The notes under the pieces are model-generated. The model had not been told where the DNA came from. It ran no database searches and saw only the letters and a program-made list of their open reading frames with translations. Made by a program: the position numbers and the translations under genes. 64,000 nt of DNA from Chondrinema litorale (GTDB taxonomy: Bacteria; Bacteroidota; Bacteroidia; Cytophagales; Flammeovirgaceae), in contig NZ_CP111045.1 of the NCBI RefSeq assembly GCF_026250525.1, positions 186,001 through 250,000 on the forward strand. The letters run 5' to 3'. Position 1 is the first letter of the stretch; the number at the start of each line of letters is the position of its first letter. Below, piece by piece: positions 35,314-44,519 of the stretch.

Positions 35314-35899
35314 GGAGTTACGAGGAAGCATAGATGGAGTTGCAGGGCAAAAACGGTCTGAAAATATAGTAAGAATACTTAATCATCATGATAGTAGTAG
35401 TAAAGTCATTTGTTATTATGATGGCTCAAAGAGTTCTGAAAAAGCATTGGTAAAAACATATTTTGAAAACCAAAAGTCACTAAAATGTTGCTACAGTCTG
35501 GATGCACTACATACTAGTGCTCATCTGATGACAGCCATTCACCAAAGACAGGGTACTTATCTGGCTCAAGTTAAGGCCAATCAAAAATACCTCCTAGAAG
35601 CTTGTAAAGACATCCATAATACTGAAAAGACATTTTGGACTGAAGACATATTAGAGAAAGGACATGGTCGAATAGAGAGAAGAAAAGGCTATTGCTATCA
35701 CATAGATCCAAGTTGGTTTGCTAGAGTTTGGAATAACAGCGGAGTAGCTAAACTTATGGTGGTAGAACGAGAACGAACTAATTTAAAAACAGGTAATAAA
35801 AACGTAGGTACTTATTACTATATCTCTAATAAGAAGGTGACTCACCGTAATTGTAAAGATATTGGAATAGAGTTATTCCAAGCTGTAAGGGCACACTGG

Positions 35900-35913
35900 C
35901 GGCCCCTGCGGGG
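35900..35913. repeat. 14-bp insertion before catalytic Glu of ISAs1
   Basis: CTGG-CGG-CCCC-TGC-GGGG: CCCC/GGGG hairpin. Removal restores RAHWSIEADHYIRD, matching the family's HWxIE motif, and the correct downstream frame. Confidence 0.85.
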
Positions 35914-36046
35914 AGTATTGAAGCTGATCACTATATACGGGACAAAATATTTGGAGAAGATAGTATTAAGTGCTTCAACAAATGGAGAACTAGAGCAATA
36001 GCTGCTATTATTAATGTGGCTGTAAACCTAGTTAGAAAACACAATG

Positions 36047-36275
36047 AAGTTGTCTAAAATAAAAAATAACAAATTAATCTAGTTGATTTATATATAATTT
36101 GGCATAATTACTAAAAATGGATTATTTGTTTTGTTAACTACTTTTCAAAATTCTACTTCCCTCAAATGATAGCTTTTTTTTCGAACTCGAAAATATAAGA
36201 TTACAGGTCTTTTTGAGGAAAAGAATAATATTTTGGTTAAAAGCATTTTTACAGTATAACTACTTTAGACAACTT
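36047..36275. mobile_element. 229-bp MITE in ISAs1 transposase
   Basis: Ends are AAGTTGTCTAAAAT and, as reverse complement of the right end, AAGTTGTCTAAAGTA. CAATG is duplicated on both sides (36042-36046, 36276-36280). Removing it joins VRKHN to DRESIKAF in frame. It contains no open reading frame of note. The end motif TGTCTAAAGT also occurs at the end of the IS5-type fragment near 41180, a possible source of transposase. Confidence 0.85.
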
Positions 36276-36350
36276 CAATGATAGAGAAAGTATTAAGGCA
36301 TTCCGAGAAGATATGAATTATGATAGAAAGTTAGCTCTGAAATGCCTAAT

Positions 36351-36791
36351 TTAATTTTTATGAAAATGCCCTGTTTTAGTATATAAATTGATTGCCTTTT
36401 TATAATGTCCATTTTCAAGTAGATTAAGGACTTCTTTGTCTTCTACAATTTCGAGTTCTTCTATTTGGACAAAATATGTGAAACTTTGCTTAGATAGCCT
36501 TCCATTTTTTAAATAATATTTTGCAATGAATTGTAAGTATTCAAGATTTTTAACATCAGTTACATACGAGTATTTTATGTAATCTTGATTTGATACAACC
36601 TTATAAAAAACACCTTGCTTGGGGTTGTTATCGCTAATAGCAGTAAACAATACAGTACCAGGAGGAACCATCTCTGAAATTGTATTTCTAATATTTTCCT
36701 CACATTTTTCTTTTTCTATAAAAATGTGTTTTAGCCTAACTATTTGATCACTTAGTTTAGACTTAAGTAGTTTTTTTTTGGCTTGGTTCAT
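36351..36791 (-). CDS. hypothetical protein, C-terminus replaced by ISAs1 end
   Basis: About 146 residues from MNQAKKKLL; the open frame extends upstream to 36851 but this Met has the more natural basic start. The protein is soluble, with a helical N-terminus (KKLLKSKLSDQIVRLKHIFIEKEKCEENIRNTI-type pattern) and a beta-rich middle (VLFTAISDNNPKQGVFYKVVSN, YSYVTDVKNLEYLQFIAKYYL). The last residues GHFHKN and the stop are encoded by the ISAs1 inverted repeat, so the original C-terminus is lost. Family unrecognised. Confidence 0.5.
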   Translation of the reverse strand: MNQAKKKLLKSKLSDQIVRLKHIFIEKEKCEENIRNTISEMVPPGTVLFTAISDNNPKQGVFYKVVSNQDYIKYSYVTDVKNLEYLQFIAKYYLKNGRLSKQSFTYFVQIEELEIVEDKEVLNLLENGHYKKAINLYTKTGHFHKN

Positions 36792-36949
36792 TGTTTTTAA
36801 TTTCACACTATTTATGCAATATAACGAGTAACATAATTGAAAACCTGCCAAATTGAGCTAAAAAAGCACTTGTCTCAATGCGTGAAATAATATATTTTCT
36901 TTGATAATCAGTGAAAATTGATATAAATGTTATGTATAAAATAAAACAA

Positions 36950-39910
36950 TTAAAACCCTAACTCATTAAGAATGTATTCTTTTTTCTTGATTACAGAAGT
37001 ATCAGCTTTGTTTAGTAAGCGCTCTTTTTCCGCAAAATAATATTTATATTTAGCCTTGGTAACTTTGATATTATAATCATCAATATCACCACTTACATCT
37101 ACTCCAGTTTTAAAAGGTACGGGAGATTCTAGCACAGATATATGATAGTCAAAAGTCATGTCTAAATGTTGTATCCCACCTATGGCTAGTTTATATCGGT
37201 CTATTTCTAACAAGGCAGGTAAAATGTTTACATCATTGCCATCAAACTCCATTTCTGCTTCTAAATATTGAATGGGATTTAGTTCTTTATTTTTAAACAT
37301 AAATGTTTTAGCCAAATCAGTAAAAGTGGGACCATCCATTACCATAATGTTTTCCGCCTTCATTGCACCAATTCCTTTAAAACTACTAATGTCTATATCA
37401 AAATCTTGATTAAGTGTCGCTTTTCCTTTCATTCTATAATCAACCTTTCCCATAAATGATTTTGTCATTGGAAAAAGTGAATCTAAAATTGGTAAAAACT
37501 CATTTAATTTATCCATTTCGATCTGAGAGAGGTAAAAGGTAAAATCAAGATCTGCTTTTTCCTTTGTTTTCGCACTGTATACTAAATCTGCATCTAGGTC
37601 AGCTGCTAAAGTTTTAAGTTTAAACCCATTTAAATAAAGGTTGCCATTTTCTACTTTTAAAGACCCTTTAAGATCATTAAAATCGGAATATCCTAATTTT
37701 AATTGCTTAATTTTTGTGTTAAAATCAAAATGGATACTGTCTGGTATTCTAAATGTATATGTTTCACTATAAGTTGAATCATTTAAATTATCATCATCTT
37801 TATTAGTATTATCAGCACCCTCAGTTTCATTCATACCTGCAAAAACCATCATTAATTGATTGGCATTTATATAATCCGATTCTAACTCAAGTTCTGCTAG
37901 CACTTTTTTCCCAGTAAAAAAACCAATTGCATGTTCTATTTTTCCAGTAAGGGTAATATCTGTATCTTCATATTTCAGTTTGGTGTGATCTAAGGAAAAG
38001 TTATCGTTTTCAAAATAAAGTTTTGTGGCAGGTACAAAAATTGGTTTACCAAGTTGAGGTAGCATTCCTATTAAACTTTGGAAACGGATATTACCCTTTG
38101 GTAACCAAATTTTTGGGCCCTTATGATCTAGTCTAATTTGGTAGCTTCCTTGCTGAATCCCAACAAAATTTTTAGCCTGACTTATTCCAATACTATCAAT
38201 GGTAAAATCTGATGTGATGTAAGCATTCGCTCCCATATCTTTAGGGTGATAGACTCCGCTTAAATTTGCTCTTTTTAATAAAACCAAAACGGAATCGGAT
38301 TGCATACCTGCATTTATATCTTTTAAGCTGGCAGTTAGATTAAAAACTGATTCCTTGCTTTTACTTTTACTTATTGCTCCTGTCAGGTGTATATTACCGG
38401 CTTGAAAGTAAATGTTGTTTTTTAGGTGTAATTCGGTACTATCTAATTTTACTTCAGCAAAGGTTTTATTATAAATTTTAAGTTCTCTAAAAAAGTTTAT
38501 ATTCATTGCTTTAGAAGCAAATTCAATTGTATCTAATTTAGATTTAACCACTACATTGTTTAAATCGATAATGCCAGCTACATTTAGTTGATCATACTTT
38601 TCTTCTAGGATTTGATCTACAGAAAGTTCTGTACTAAAATCTACCTTGGTTTGTCCCTGAAGTACTACTGTAGAATCTACAGGAAATTTTTGGTACAATT
38701 CAGTTAAATCAACATCCCCTTTTAACTGAGCTTTAACCTGAGCAACATTTAAAATATCTTTTGCATTTCCATGGGCTTGTATATCGATTCCTGTTCCTTT
38801 AACCTGTAAATTTTCAATGTTTACAAAAGATGGTTTTGTGTTATTCGGGTAGATTTTACCTTCCATTTTTGTGGTTAAGGTATTTATTTTTCCAGGAAAG
38901 TTTTTGTATGCCAGACTTCCATTTTCAAGAGTAAAAAGAAAGTCTACAGTTGGTAGATTACCATTTCCATAAATTCCGTTTACATCTACATTAAAGATTA
39001 ATCTTCCAGTGGTTTTAATATCTGTTTTAGGTAAAAAATGAGGTGGAATTAATGATAAAAAATGATCAATAGAATTCGAAGTTAGTTTGGCATTTAACTG
39101 CACATCTACCATTCTATCTTCTGGTTTGGGAGTAAGTACACCCTTGGTTTCAAAATGAATATCATTAACGGTGATATCTTTAGATTCAACCAAAATATTT
39201 CCTCTAATGCTATCATAATCAAAAGATAGATCAGCTCCAAGGTTATTAATTTGATAAACAGGATTACTTTTAAAATAGACCTCCACGTTTTTACTTTTAG
39301 TATTTACATCAAATTTTATATTGTTATCACTTTTAATAGCTTGAACTAGAAGCGAAAACGACTTTGCTCGATAAGTTAAATTTGTAGTTTCATCTTCATA
39401 AGCCAAATCAGCATTTTCAATTTCTAAATGGTTAATTTCGATATCGTTAATCACTAATGAGCTGGTATCAGTCTCAACCGAATCTGTTCTGCTTACAATA
39501 TCCCAATTAGTTTTACCACCTTTACCCACAAAAGCATAAAGTTTAGGTTGTTTAATGGTAATATTTTGTATAGAGATATTGTGATACTTTAAATATTGAT
39601 AAACATTGAAAGAGATAACAGCAGAATTAAATGCCGCCAATGTATCTTTTTCCGTTCCCGAATTTAATGATTTAATATAGGTTCCATTTAACTTAGCACC
39701 AAATCTAGGGAATGTACTAAAAAAAGTTAACTCTACCCCTTCACATTTAACTTCTGCATTGAACTGATTATTTAATATTTCTTCAGCTAAAGGTGTAATT
39801 TTTTCAGGAGTAAAAACTACATTTAGTGTAAGTCCTATAACTAATGACACCATGGCAACCATCACAAAGAGTATGATTGCCAGTATTTTAATTACCTTTT
39901 TAATTTTCAT
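36950..39910 (-). CDS. AsmA-like / DUF748-type envelope protein
   Basis: 986 residues. One N-terminal transmembrane helix (about residues 8-30, ILAIILFVMVAMVSLVIGLTL) anchors a long beta-rich periplasmic body of the AsmA/TamB/YhdP superfamily: NQFNAEVKCEGVELTFFSTFPRFG near the start, repeated strands such as INDIEINHLEIENADLAYEDE, and a C-terminal GFSGDIDDYNIKV-like part ending in AEKERLL. Members form hydrophobic grooves thought to carry lipids between membranes. It is followed upstream by a decayed gene on the same strand. Single gene, no operon evident. Confidence 0.88.
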   Translation of the reverse strand: MKIKKVIKILAIILFVMVAMVSLVIGLTLNVVFTPEKITPLAEEILNNQFNAEVKCEGVELTFFSTFPRFGAKLNGTYIKSLNSGTEKDTLAAFNSAVISFNVYQYLKYHNISIQNITIKQPKLYAFVGKGGKTNWDIVSRTDSVETDTSSLVINDIEINHLEIENADLAYEDETTNLTYRAKSFSLLVQAIKSDNNIKFDVNTKSKNVEVYFKSNPVYQINNLGADLSFDYDSIRGNILVESKDITVNDIHFETKGVLTPKPEDRMVDVQLNAKLTSNSIDHFLSLIPPHFLPKTDIKTTGRLIFNVDVNGIYGNGNLPTVDFLFTLENGSLAYKNFPGKINTLTTKMEGKIYPNNTKPSFVNIENLQVKGTGIDIQAHGNAKDILNVAQVKAQLKGDVDLTELYQKFPVDSTVVLQGQTKVDFSTELSVDQILEEKYDQLNVAGIIDLNNVVVKSKLDTIEFASKAMNINFFRELKIYNKTFAEVKLDSTELHLKNNIYFQAGNIHLTGAISKSKSKESVFNLTASLKDINAGMQSDSVLVLLKRANLSGVYHPKDMGANAYITSDFTIDSIGISQAKNFVGIQQGSYQIRLDHKGPKIWLPKGNIRFQSLIGMLPQLGKPIFVPATKLYFENDNFSLDHTKLKYEDTDITLTGKIEHAIGFFTGKKVLAELELESDYINANQLMMVFAGMNETEGADNTNKDDDNLNDSTYSETYTFRIPDSIHFDFNTKIKQLKLGYSDFNDLKGSLKVENGNLYLNGFKLKTLAADLDADLVYSAKTKEKADLDFTFYLSQIEMDKLNEFLPILDSLFPMTKSFMGKVDYRMKGKATLNQDFDIDISSFKGIGAMKAENIMVMDGPTFTDLAKTFMFKNKELNPIQYLEAEMEFDGNDVNILPALLEIDRYKLAIGGIQHLDMTFDYHISVLESPVPFKTGVDVSGDIDDYNIKVTKAKYKYYFAEKERLLNKADTSVIKKKEYILNELGF

Positions 39911-39919
39911 TTGAAATTT

Positions 39920-40437
39920 TTATTGAACAACTACTCTTACTCTATCTATATTTTGAATTCTGGTGAAGTCGGTTTCAGCGTTCCCATTTCTTTGAGAAGC
40001 TTTTTGAAGCGAGGTAAAATAAGTAACCAATTGACTAAATCTATGAGTAGTATTTATAACAATTTCCCCTAAATGATCTAGCTTACGATTTACCGGATTT
40101 ACTTTGTTATTAAACTCACCTAACCCACAAAATTCCTACTCGACACTTACGATTTTACCTGTATTTTCTAGTAAATCAACTATAGCAGGAAGTGTTACTT
40201 CTTCATTTATGGCTATACCAGCTCTTTTGTTTCTATCGAGTTTCAGGTTCACTTCTGGCTGGATTCCTTCAAGTTCATGAACTGTCGCCGGAAATTGTAC
40301 CTGCCCATCATTTATTATGTATTGGTTGGTGGTTCTACTCCATCTTCTACCCAATTAACATCGTGAACAAAAATCACTATTAAAGCGAAAAATAGAATTG
40401 GTTGTATAAGTGTTGTTAAATTTATGTTAGCGTACAT
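39920..40437 (-). pseudogene. decayed exported protein (one frameshift, one stop)
   Basis: On the minus strand ATG 40437 begins MYANINLTTLIQPILFFALI, a signal peptide or membrane anchor, and continues HDVNWVEDGVEPPTN. One base is then missing near 40330; the next frame reads QYIINDGQVQFPATV, LKLDRNKRAGIAINEEVTL and GKIVSVE, then TAG at 40136. The same frame resumes with EFCGLGEFNNKVN and IVINTTHRFSQLVTYF up to TAA 39920-39922. Two lesions in 518 bases indicate a real pseudogene. Family unrecognised; unlike the IS elements it has no GC-rich insertion. Confidence 0.65.
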
Positions 40438-40497
40438 TAATGAAATTTTTATTGTAGGAGATAAAAATGGTCACTCTAAAAGAACCATAGTTAGTTG

Positions 40498-41115
40498 TTA
40501 CTTTTCTTTTAATTGATCTTTTTTCATTCTCATATAAACTTGTATAGCATTTAATCCTTCTTCTGTACAGAGCCCTCTAATGAAGACTCCAATTGAATTT
40601 CCCAGAATATCATCTTTAGTGTATGGAGAGTTTTTAAACTGATCGTCTCTAATTATGGAATTGTACAACATAAAAATCCCACTTAATACTAGTTCGGGAA
40701 TAAGGCCTTGGCGAAAACTCCCATCTAATAAAGCTTTTCGAATTAAATCCAGAAATTGTGCTTTAAATTTTACTTTTACATCAGACTCAATCCTTTTAGC
40801 CAATTCTGGATAGTAATAATGTAAATCTTCAAAAAAAGCTTTATTTACTTTATGTTCCGTATCAAAAGCGGATTTCCACACTTCAAAAAAAGCACAAACA
40901 GGTTTTTGTGATTGTATTAAATTTAACAATTCCGTATATCGTTCTTTATGATACTCATATAAAGCTGCTTCAATCAAAGTCTCTTTACTTGTAAAATACT
41001 TGTAAACGGTTTTAGTAGAAATACCAATAGGAGCAACCAGTTTTTGGACTGAAACTCCTTTGAGGCCATTTTTTAAAAAGTGTTCTAAAGCAATCTGCAA
41101 TATTTTGGATTTCAT
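40498..41115 (-). CDS. TetR-family transcriptional regulator
   Basis: 205 residues. The N-terminal DNA-binding domain shows the TetR helix-turn-helix: ILQIALEHFLKNGLKGVSVQKLVAPIGISTKTVYKYFTSKETLIEAAL. The rest is the helical ligand-binding and dimerisation domain, with no family-specific signature. It is oriented the same way as the decayed gene downstream, 60 bases away, which may have been a target. Ligand unknown. Confidence 0.92.
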   Translation of the reverse strand: MKSKILQIALEHFLKNGLKGVSVQKLVAPIGISTKTVYKYFTSKETLIEAALYEYHKERYTELLNLIQSQKPVCAFFEVWKSAFDTEHKVNKAFFEDLHYYYPELAKRIESDVKVKFKAQFLDLIRKALLDGSFRQGLIPELVLSGIFMLYNSIIRDDQFKNSPYTKDDILGNSIGVFIRGLCTEEGLNAIQVYMRMKKDQLKEK

Positions 41116-41191
41116 AAAAAAATAACGGAAAATGTTTTTATAAAAATATTTTCCAGAGGAAATAAATTTTCATTTTAGAACCTGTCTAAAG

Positions 41192-41527
41192 TTAGTTAGG
41201 GTAAATTTTTTTGGAAAAACCGACAAAAAAGCCGAGCAAATTGAGGTTAAACCAGTTCTTGGCTTTTTTCTCATATCGAATTAATAATGCTTTGTAAGCA
41301 TCTAGCCAAGCAAAAGCATGCTCAATAACAGTGCGTTGTTTATAAAGCAATGGGTCAAAATATTCATCTCGGTCTGTTAAATTACCTATTCTTTTATTCA
41401 TACAGATATTAGGTGTTATTCCATATTCAAAGCAGAGCGTCCTGAATTCATTACAATCAAAGCCAGCATTAGCATTCATAAAAAGACCATCTGTGCTAAT
41501 GCCCATATTTTCAAGAGTTTCTATCAT
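41192..41527 (-). pseudogene. IS5-family transposase C-terminal fragment
   Basis: 111 residues with the end of the DDE domain: MNANAGFDCNEFRTLCFEYGI (second Asp region) and VIEHAFAWLDAYKALLIRYEKKAKNWFNLNLLGF (catalytic Glu helix). The N-terminal half is missing. The end motif AACCTGTCTAAAGTTAG lies at about 41167-41183. The truncated side abuts the gene fragment at 41537. Confidence 0.8.
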
Positions 41528-41536
41528 TTCTTTAAA

Positions 41537-42166
41537 ATGTTTTCAATCTCATACAATAAAGATGAAGTAGAAAAAATGAAGGTGGATAATCACCTTTTAA
41601 AGGTCGAAGCATCTAAAATGCTAGACGATCTTGAAAGTGATTTTTATGAAAAAAATTATTCTTCAAACGATTTTATATCATATGACGAAAATTTTTTGAG
41701 TCATACAACATCTTATAAAGATAAGGCTCAACAGAATGATACTTGGATAAATAGATATTTACATAGAATTATAAATTCAGAAGATGTTGAGGAATGGGAG
41801 TATACTAATTTTTTTGAATTATTACTTTTTAAAAAATGCTCTACTTATTTTTCTGATGCATGGTTTCTACTTCCCTACTTCAATATTAGTTATTGGTTTA
41901 CTGATTACATTTGTATGAATAATCCAAGAGCAGAAACTTTGTTTTCATATGGTGTTAATGGTAATTATAGTTTATCCCATAATTATTACCTTTTAGACAA
42001 AAAAGATATCATAAGTTTATATCAATCATTCTCTTTTGAAGAAGAGATGGGTGATAATAGTTTTTCCAAAGAACAAGCAACTTATTATAAGAATGCCTTA
42101 GATGGTGCTTTAAATGAGGATATATATATATTTTATAGGGTTACCCATCTAAATCTCAGTGTTTAA
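41537..42166 (+). CDS. hypothetical protein fragment between two IS elements
   Basis: 209 codons, aromatic-rich and acidic, with no recognised domain (FFELLLFKKCSTYFSDAWFLLPYFNISYWFTDYICMNNP). The start coincides with the break of the IS5 fragment, so the true N-terminus is probably lost. From 42138 the codons (VTHLNLSV) belong to the IS1595 inverted repeat, so the C-terminus is also foreign. It is best treated as an internal remnant of a soluble protein of unknown function. Confidence 0.5.
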   Translation: MFSISYNKDEVEKMKVDNHLLKVEASKMLDDLESDFYEKNYSSNDFISYDENFLSHTTSYKDKAQQNDTWINRYLHRIINSEDVEEWEYTNFFELLLFKKCSTYFSDAWFLLPYFNISYWFTDYICMNNPRAETLFSYGVNGNYSLSHNYYLLDKKDIISLYQSFSFEEEMGDNSFSKEQATYYKNALDGALNEDIYIFYRVTHLNLSV

Positions 42167-43106
42167 AACCCATACGATCTACAGGATTATCTTAGCTTAA
42201 AATAAGCGTATATAAGATGAAAATAGATAAAGGATTAACAGAAAAAGCATTTAAAAACAGGTTTGGGACAAAAGAACAGTGTTTAGCGTATTTACATAAT
42301 CAGAAATGGAGTGATGGTTACCATTGTCGAAAATGTAGGCATACTACTTTTTGTAAAGGTAAACAAGGTTTTAGTAAACGATGCACAGCTTGTGGTTATG
42401 ATGAATCTGCCACAGCTCATACGCTATTTCATAAGTTGAAATTTGGTATAGACATAGCCTTTGCCATGGTTTATGAGATTGTTACCAATAAAAAAGGAGC
42501 AAATAGTATTCATTTAGCCCAACGTTTTGGTGTAAGGCAAGCGATAACCTGGTTATTTAGACGTAAGGTGCAACAGGCTATGAGTAGTAGCAAAAAGTTT
42601 CCCTTAGTAGATCAGGTGCATGTAGATGAGTTTGAAATAGGTGCTCCCCAAGAAGGAGAACAAGGTCGCAGCCATTCAGACAAAAAAGTAAGAGTAGTGA
42701 TTGCCATTGAATATAGAGAAGGCAATGCAGGCAGGCGGTATGCTAAGAGCTTAAATCCTATATTCAAAGATCATATAAGTAAAAAAGCAGCAGTAGTTAC
42801 AGATGGATGGAGCGGTTATAAACCTATCAAAAAGTTATACAAGAATATGCGTTCACAGTTATCAAACAAGGGTGAAAACTTCACTATGTTACATCTGCAG
42901 ATTAGGAATTTGAAAAATTAGTTGAGAGGTACTCATTCTTATTGCGATAAAAGGTTGTTGAATGATTACCTAAACGAATATTTCTTCAGATTTAATCGAA
43001 GGAATTTTAGAGAAACCATCCTGGATAAATTACTTGAGAGAATGACCGAGGGTAAACCTAAAACCTATAGTCAAATTATTTGTGCTGCGACTTAGATGGG
43101 TAACCC
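42138..43106 (+). mobile_element. IS1595-family element
   Basis: Inverted repeats GGGTTACCCATCTAA at 42138 and TTAGATGGGTAACCC ending at 43106. Length 969 bp. The expected 8-bp target duplication is not exact: ATTTTATA on the left, TAATATTT on the right. The transposase carries one nonsense codon. Confidence 0.85.
42217..43095 (+). pseudogene. IS1595 transposase with premature TAG
   Basis: The N-terminal zinc ribbon (CRKCRHTTFC, CTACGYDE) and the DDE_Tnp_IS1595 domain (VHVDEFEIGAPQEGEQGRS first Asp, AAVVTDGWSGYK second, FRFNRRNF region) are all present. TAG at 42919-42921 replaces the Trp of the usual NWLRGTHS motif (NLKN*LRGTHSYCDKR). Beyond it the frame stays open to 43095, giving a full-length family match. 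One point mutation separates it from a functional gene, and read-through is conceivable. No GC-rich insertion seen. Confidence 0.88.
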
Positions 43107-43394
43107 TAATATTTTAATCAAATATTTTGACTAACAACATTGAAATCAGGTGTCAAACTAATTTGTAGTAAAAAACTTCACACAGTAATTAGGTAAAACA
43201 AAAGGGCTACCGTCCTGAATTCTGAATATTAACTTATTGATTAAATCAACAGTAGCCTTATAGCTTTTAGCAAAAAGTTATAAGGCAAAATGGTATTACT
43301 TCTGATGTAAAACCTTTTTAAGTTAAAAATTTAGGGGAGAAACTATTTATTACTTTCTGTTGAGTCTAATTCTAGATATTTCAGCAGATACTTT
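43107..43394. other. gene-free stretch with two stem-loops
   Basis: No coding frame recognised. AGGGCTAC (43203 region) pairs with GTAGCCTT near 43255, and CCTTATAGCTTTT pairs imperfectly with AAAAAGTTATAAGG directly after. These may be a remnant of IS ends or a transcript structure upstream of the Rhs fragment. No T-run follows the second stem. Confidence 0.35.
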
Positions 43395-44519
43395 GTGAAA
43401 ATATTTGTAGCCAATGAAAGTGATCTAGATGTTTGGTTTGATGATATTGAAATCAATTATACTCCAGCCAGAATTGTGCAAGAAAATCATTACTATCCTT
43501 TCGGATTAAACCTAGCCGGCATCGAGAAACAAGGCATTCCCGACCATAAGTTCCAGTTCCAAGGAGTGGAAAGGGAAGATGCTTTTGGATTGAACTGGGA
43601 TGAAACAGACTTTAGAAGATATGACCCACAGCTAGGTAGACTCACAGGTATAGACGCTATGGTCGATCAATTGTCTAGCATTACTCCTTATCAATATGCA
43701 TTCAATAATCCAATTAGTTTGAATGACCCTACAGGTCTAATGCCCCAATTATCTGGTGATGATATAGGAGGGTCAGGAGGAAGTTTCTTTGACTACATAT
43801 ATCCTAATAAAGAAAATGACGAAAGACCAAATTATCAAAAAATAAAAGATGATTTACGCCCGGGATATATTGCTACCTGTCCAACATGCCCTGATGGTGC
43901 GGAGTATGATAAGTATAAGAAATCAAATTTAGACTACGCATATAGTAGTTTAGTAGGTGGTGACGGTGTGTATCAAATGATTAATGAAGTGACTATAACA
44001 TCAAATCCAGTAGCTGATGCAGCATCAGGCGGAATAGCTCCAGAATGGTGGACAGCTAGATTTAATTCTGGAGGGTTTGAATTAGGTTTGGGTATAACTT
44101 TTAGTGCTGGTCCCCAGTCTTTGAAAGATGGAGGAGCATTTGGATATTCTATTGGTGGAAATGTTACATTACTGAAATTTCGCCCTACTTTAAAGTATGT
44201 TGCTGGTGAAGGGTTCTCTCAATCAACTTTGGGAATAGATATGGCAGGAGGATTTGATGGTGAAACAAATGCGAGTAGATTTATAAAAGCAGAGGGTTTG
44301 ATAGGTTTATTTGATGTAAAAACTGTTAATCAATATATATTTAAGAGAGGAAGTTCAAAACCTATATTAAATAAAACCATAAATGGTGCAGGTACATTAT
44401 TTACTGAGTTAATTATGATACATAATAGATTAAATGGGAAGTATGAAATCAAGGCTGGTTTACAGGAAGACTTTGCACAAAGTTTTGGTTCTTTCGGTTT
44501 AAAATTTGACTTTAAGTAA
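43395..44519 (+). pseudogene. Rhs core C-terminal fragment with variable tip
   Basis: The frame enters without a natural start (in-frame codons extend upstream of GTG 43395) and reads VKIFVANESDLDVWFDDIEI. The Rhs-associated core follows: YYPFGLNLAGIE, FDRRYDP-like DFRRYDPQLGRLTGIDAM and YQYAFNNPISLNDPTGLMP, the usual border before the tip. The remaining 250 residues are a variable C-terminal domain with beta-rich, Gly-rich sequence (GGFELGLGITFSAGPQSLKDGGAFGYSIGG), more barrel-like than known nucleases. It is a silent or orphan Rhs tip, related to the cluster at 58.7 kb. The downstream small membrane protein may be its partner. Confidence 0.8.

Larger units (their letters stand above)
33628..36354 (+). 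pseudogene. ISAs1 transposase in three exon-like pieces
   Basis: Piece one (33628-33876) reads MKQPKK, then, after an apparent missing A in the A-run near 33640, YYQKLQELLDMRDNRGKRHDQ to CISRSQL. Piece two (about 35185-36046) reads RLLELLDFHSYNQ, WFAIDGK, SLDALHTSAH and, after removing 14 bases at 35900-35913, RAHWSIEADHYIRDKIFGED. Piece three (36281-36354) adds DRESIKAFREDMNYDRKLALKCLI. The DDE pattern is IDGK, DALH, HWSIE. Besides the two element insertions it has a 12-base insertion at 35302-35313. A frame spanning 34865-36001 that starts in the IS110 leader is not a real gene. Confidence 0.85.
33533..36371 (+). mobile_element. ISAs1-family element, split by IS110 and a MITE
   Basis: Terminal inverted repeats GGGCATTTTCATAAAAA (33533 onward) and TTTTTATGAAAATGCCC (36355-36371) define the ends. 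Inside, the transposase coding sequence is interrupted by an IS110 element (about 33877-35185) and by a 229-bp MITE (36047-36275). The right end supplies the last codons and stop of the neighbouring minus-strand gene. A TATAC-type inverted pair (GGTTGTTATACTATC / GATAGTATGAAACAACC) lies just inside the left end. Confidence 0.85.

Noticed and set aside
34865..36001. 378-codon plus-strand open frame
   Set aside because: It starts in the non-coding leader of the inserted IS110 and runs into ISAs1, then leaves the true ISAs1 frame after the 14-base insertion at 35900. It is a chimera, not a gene.
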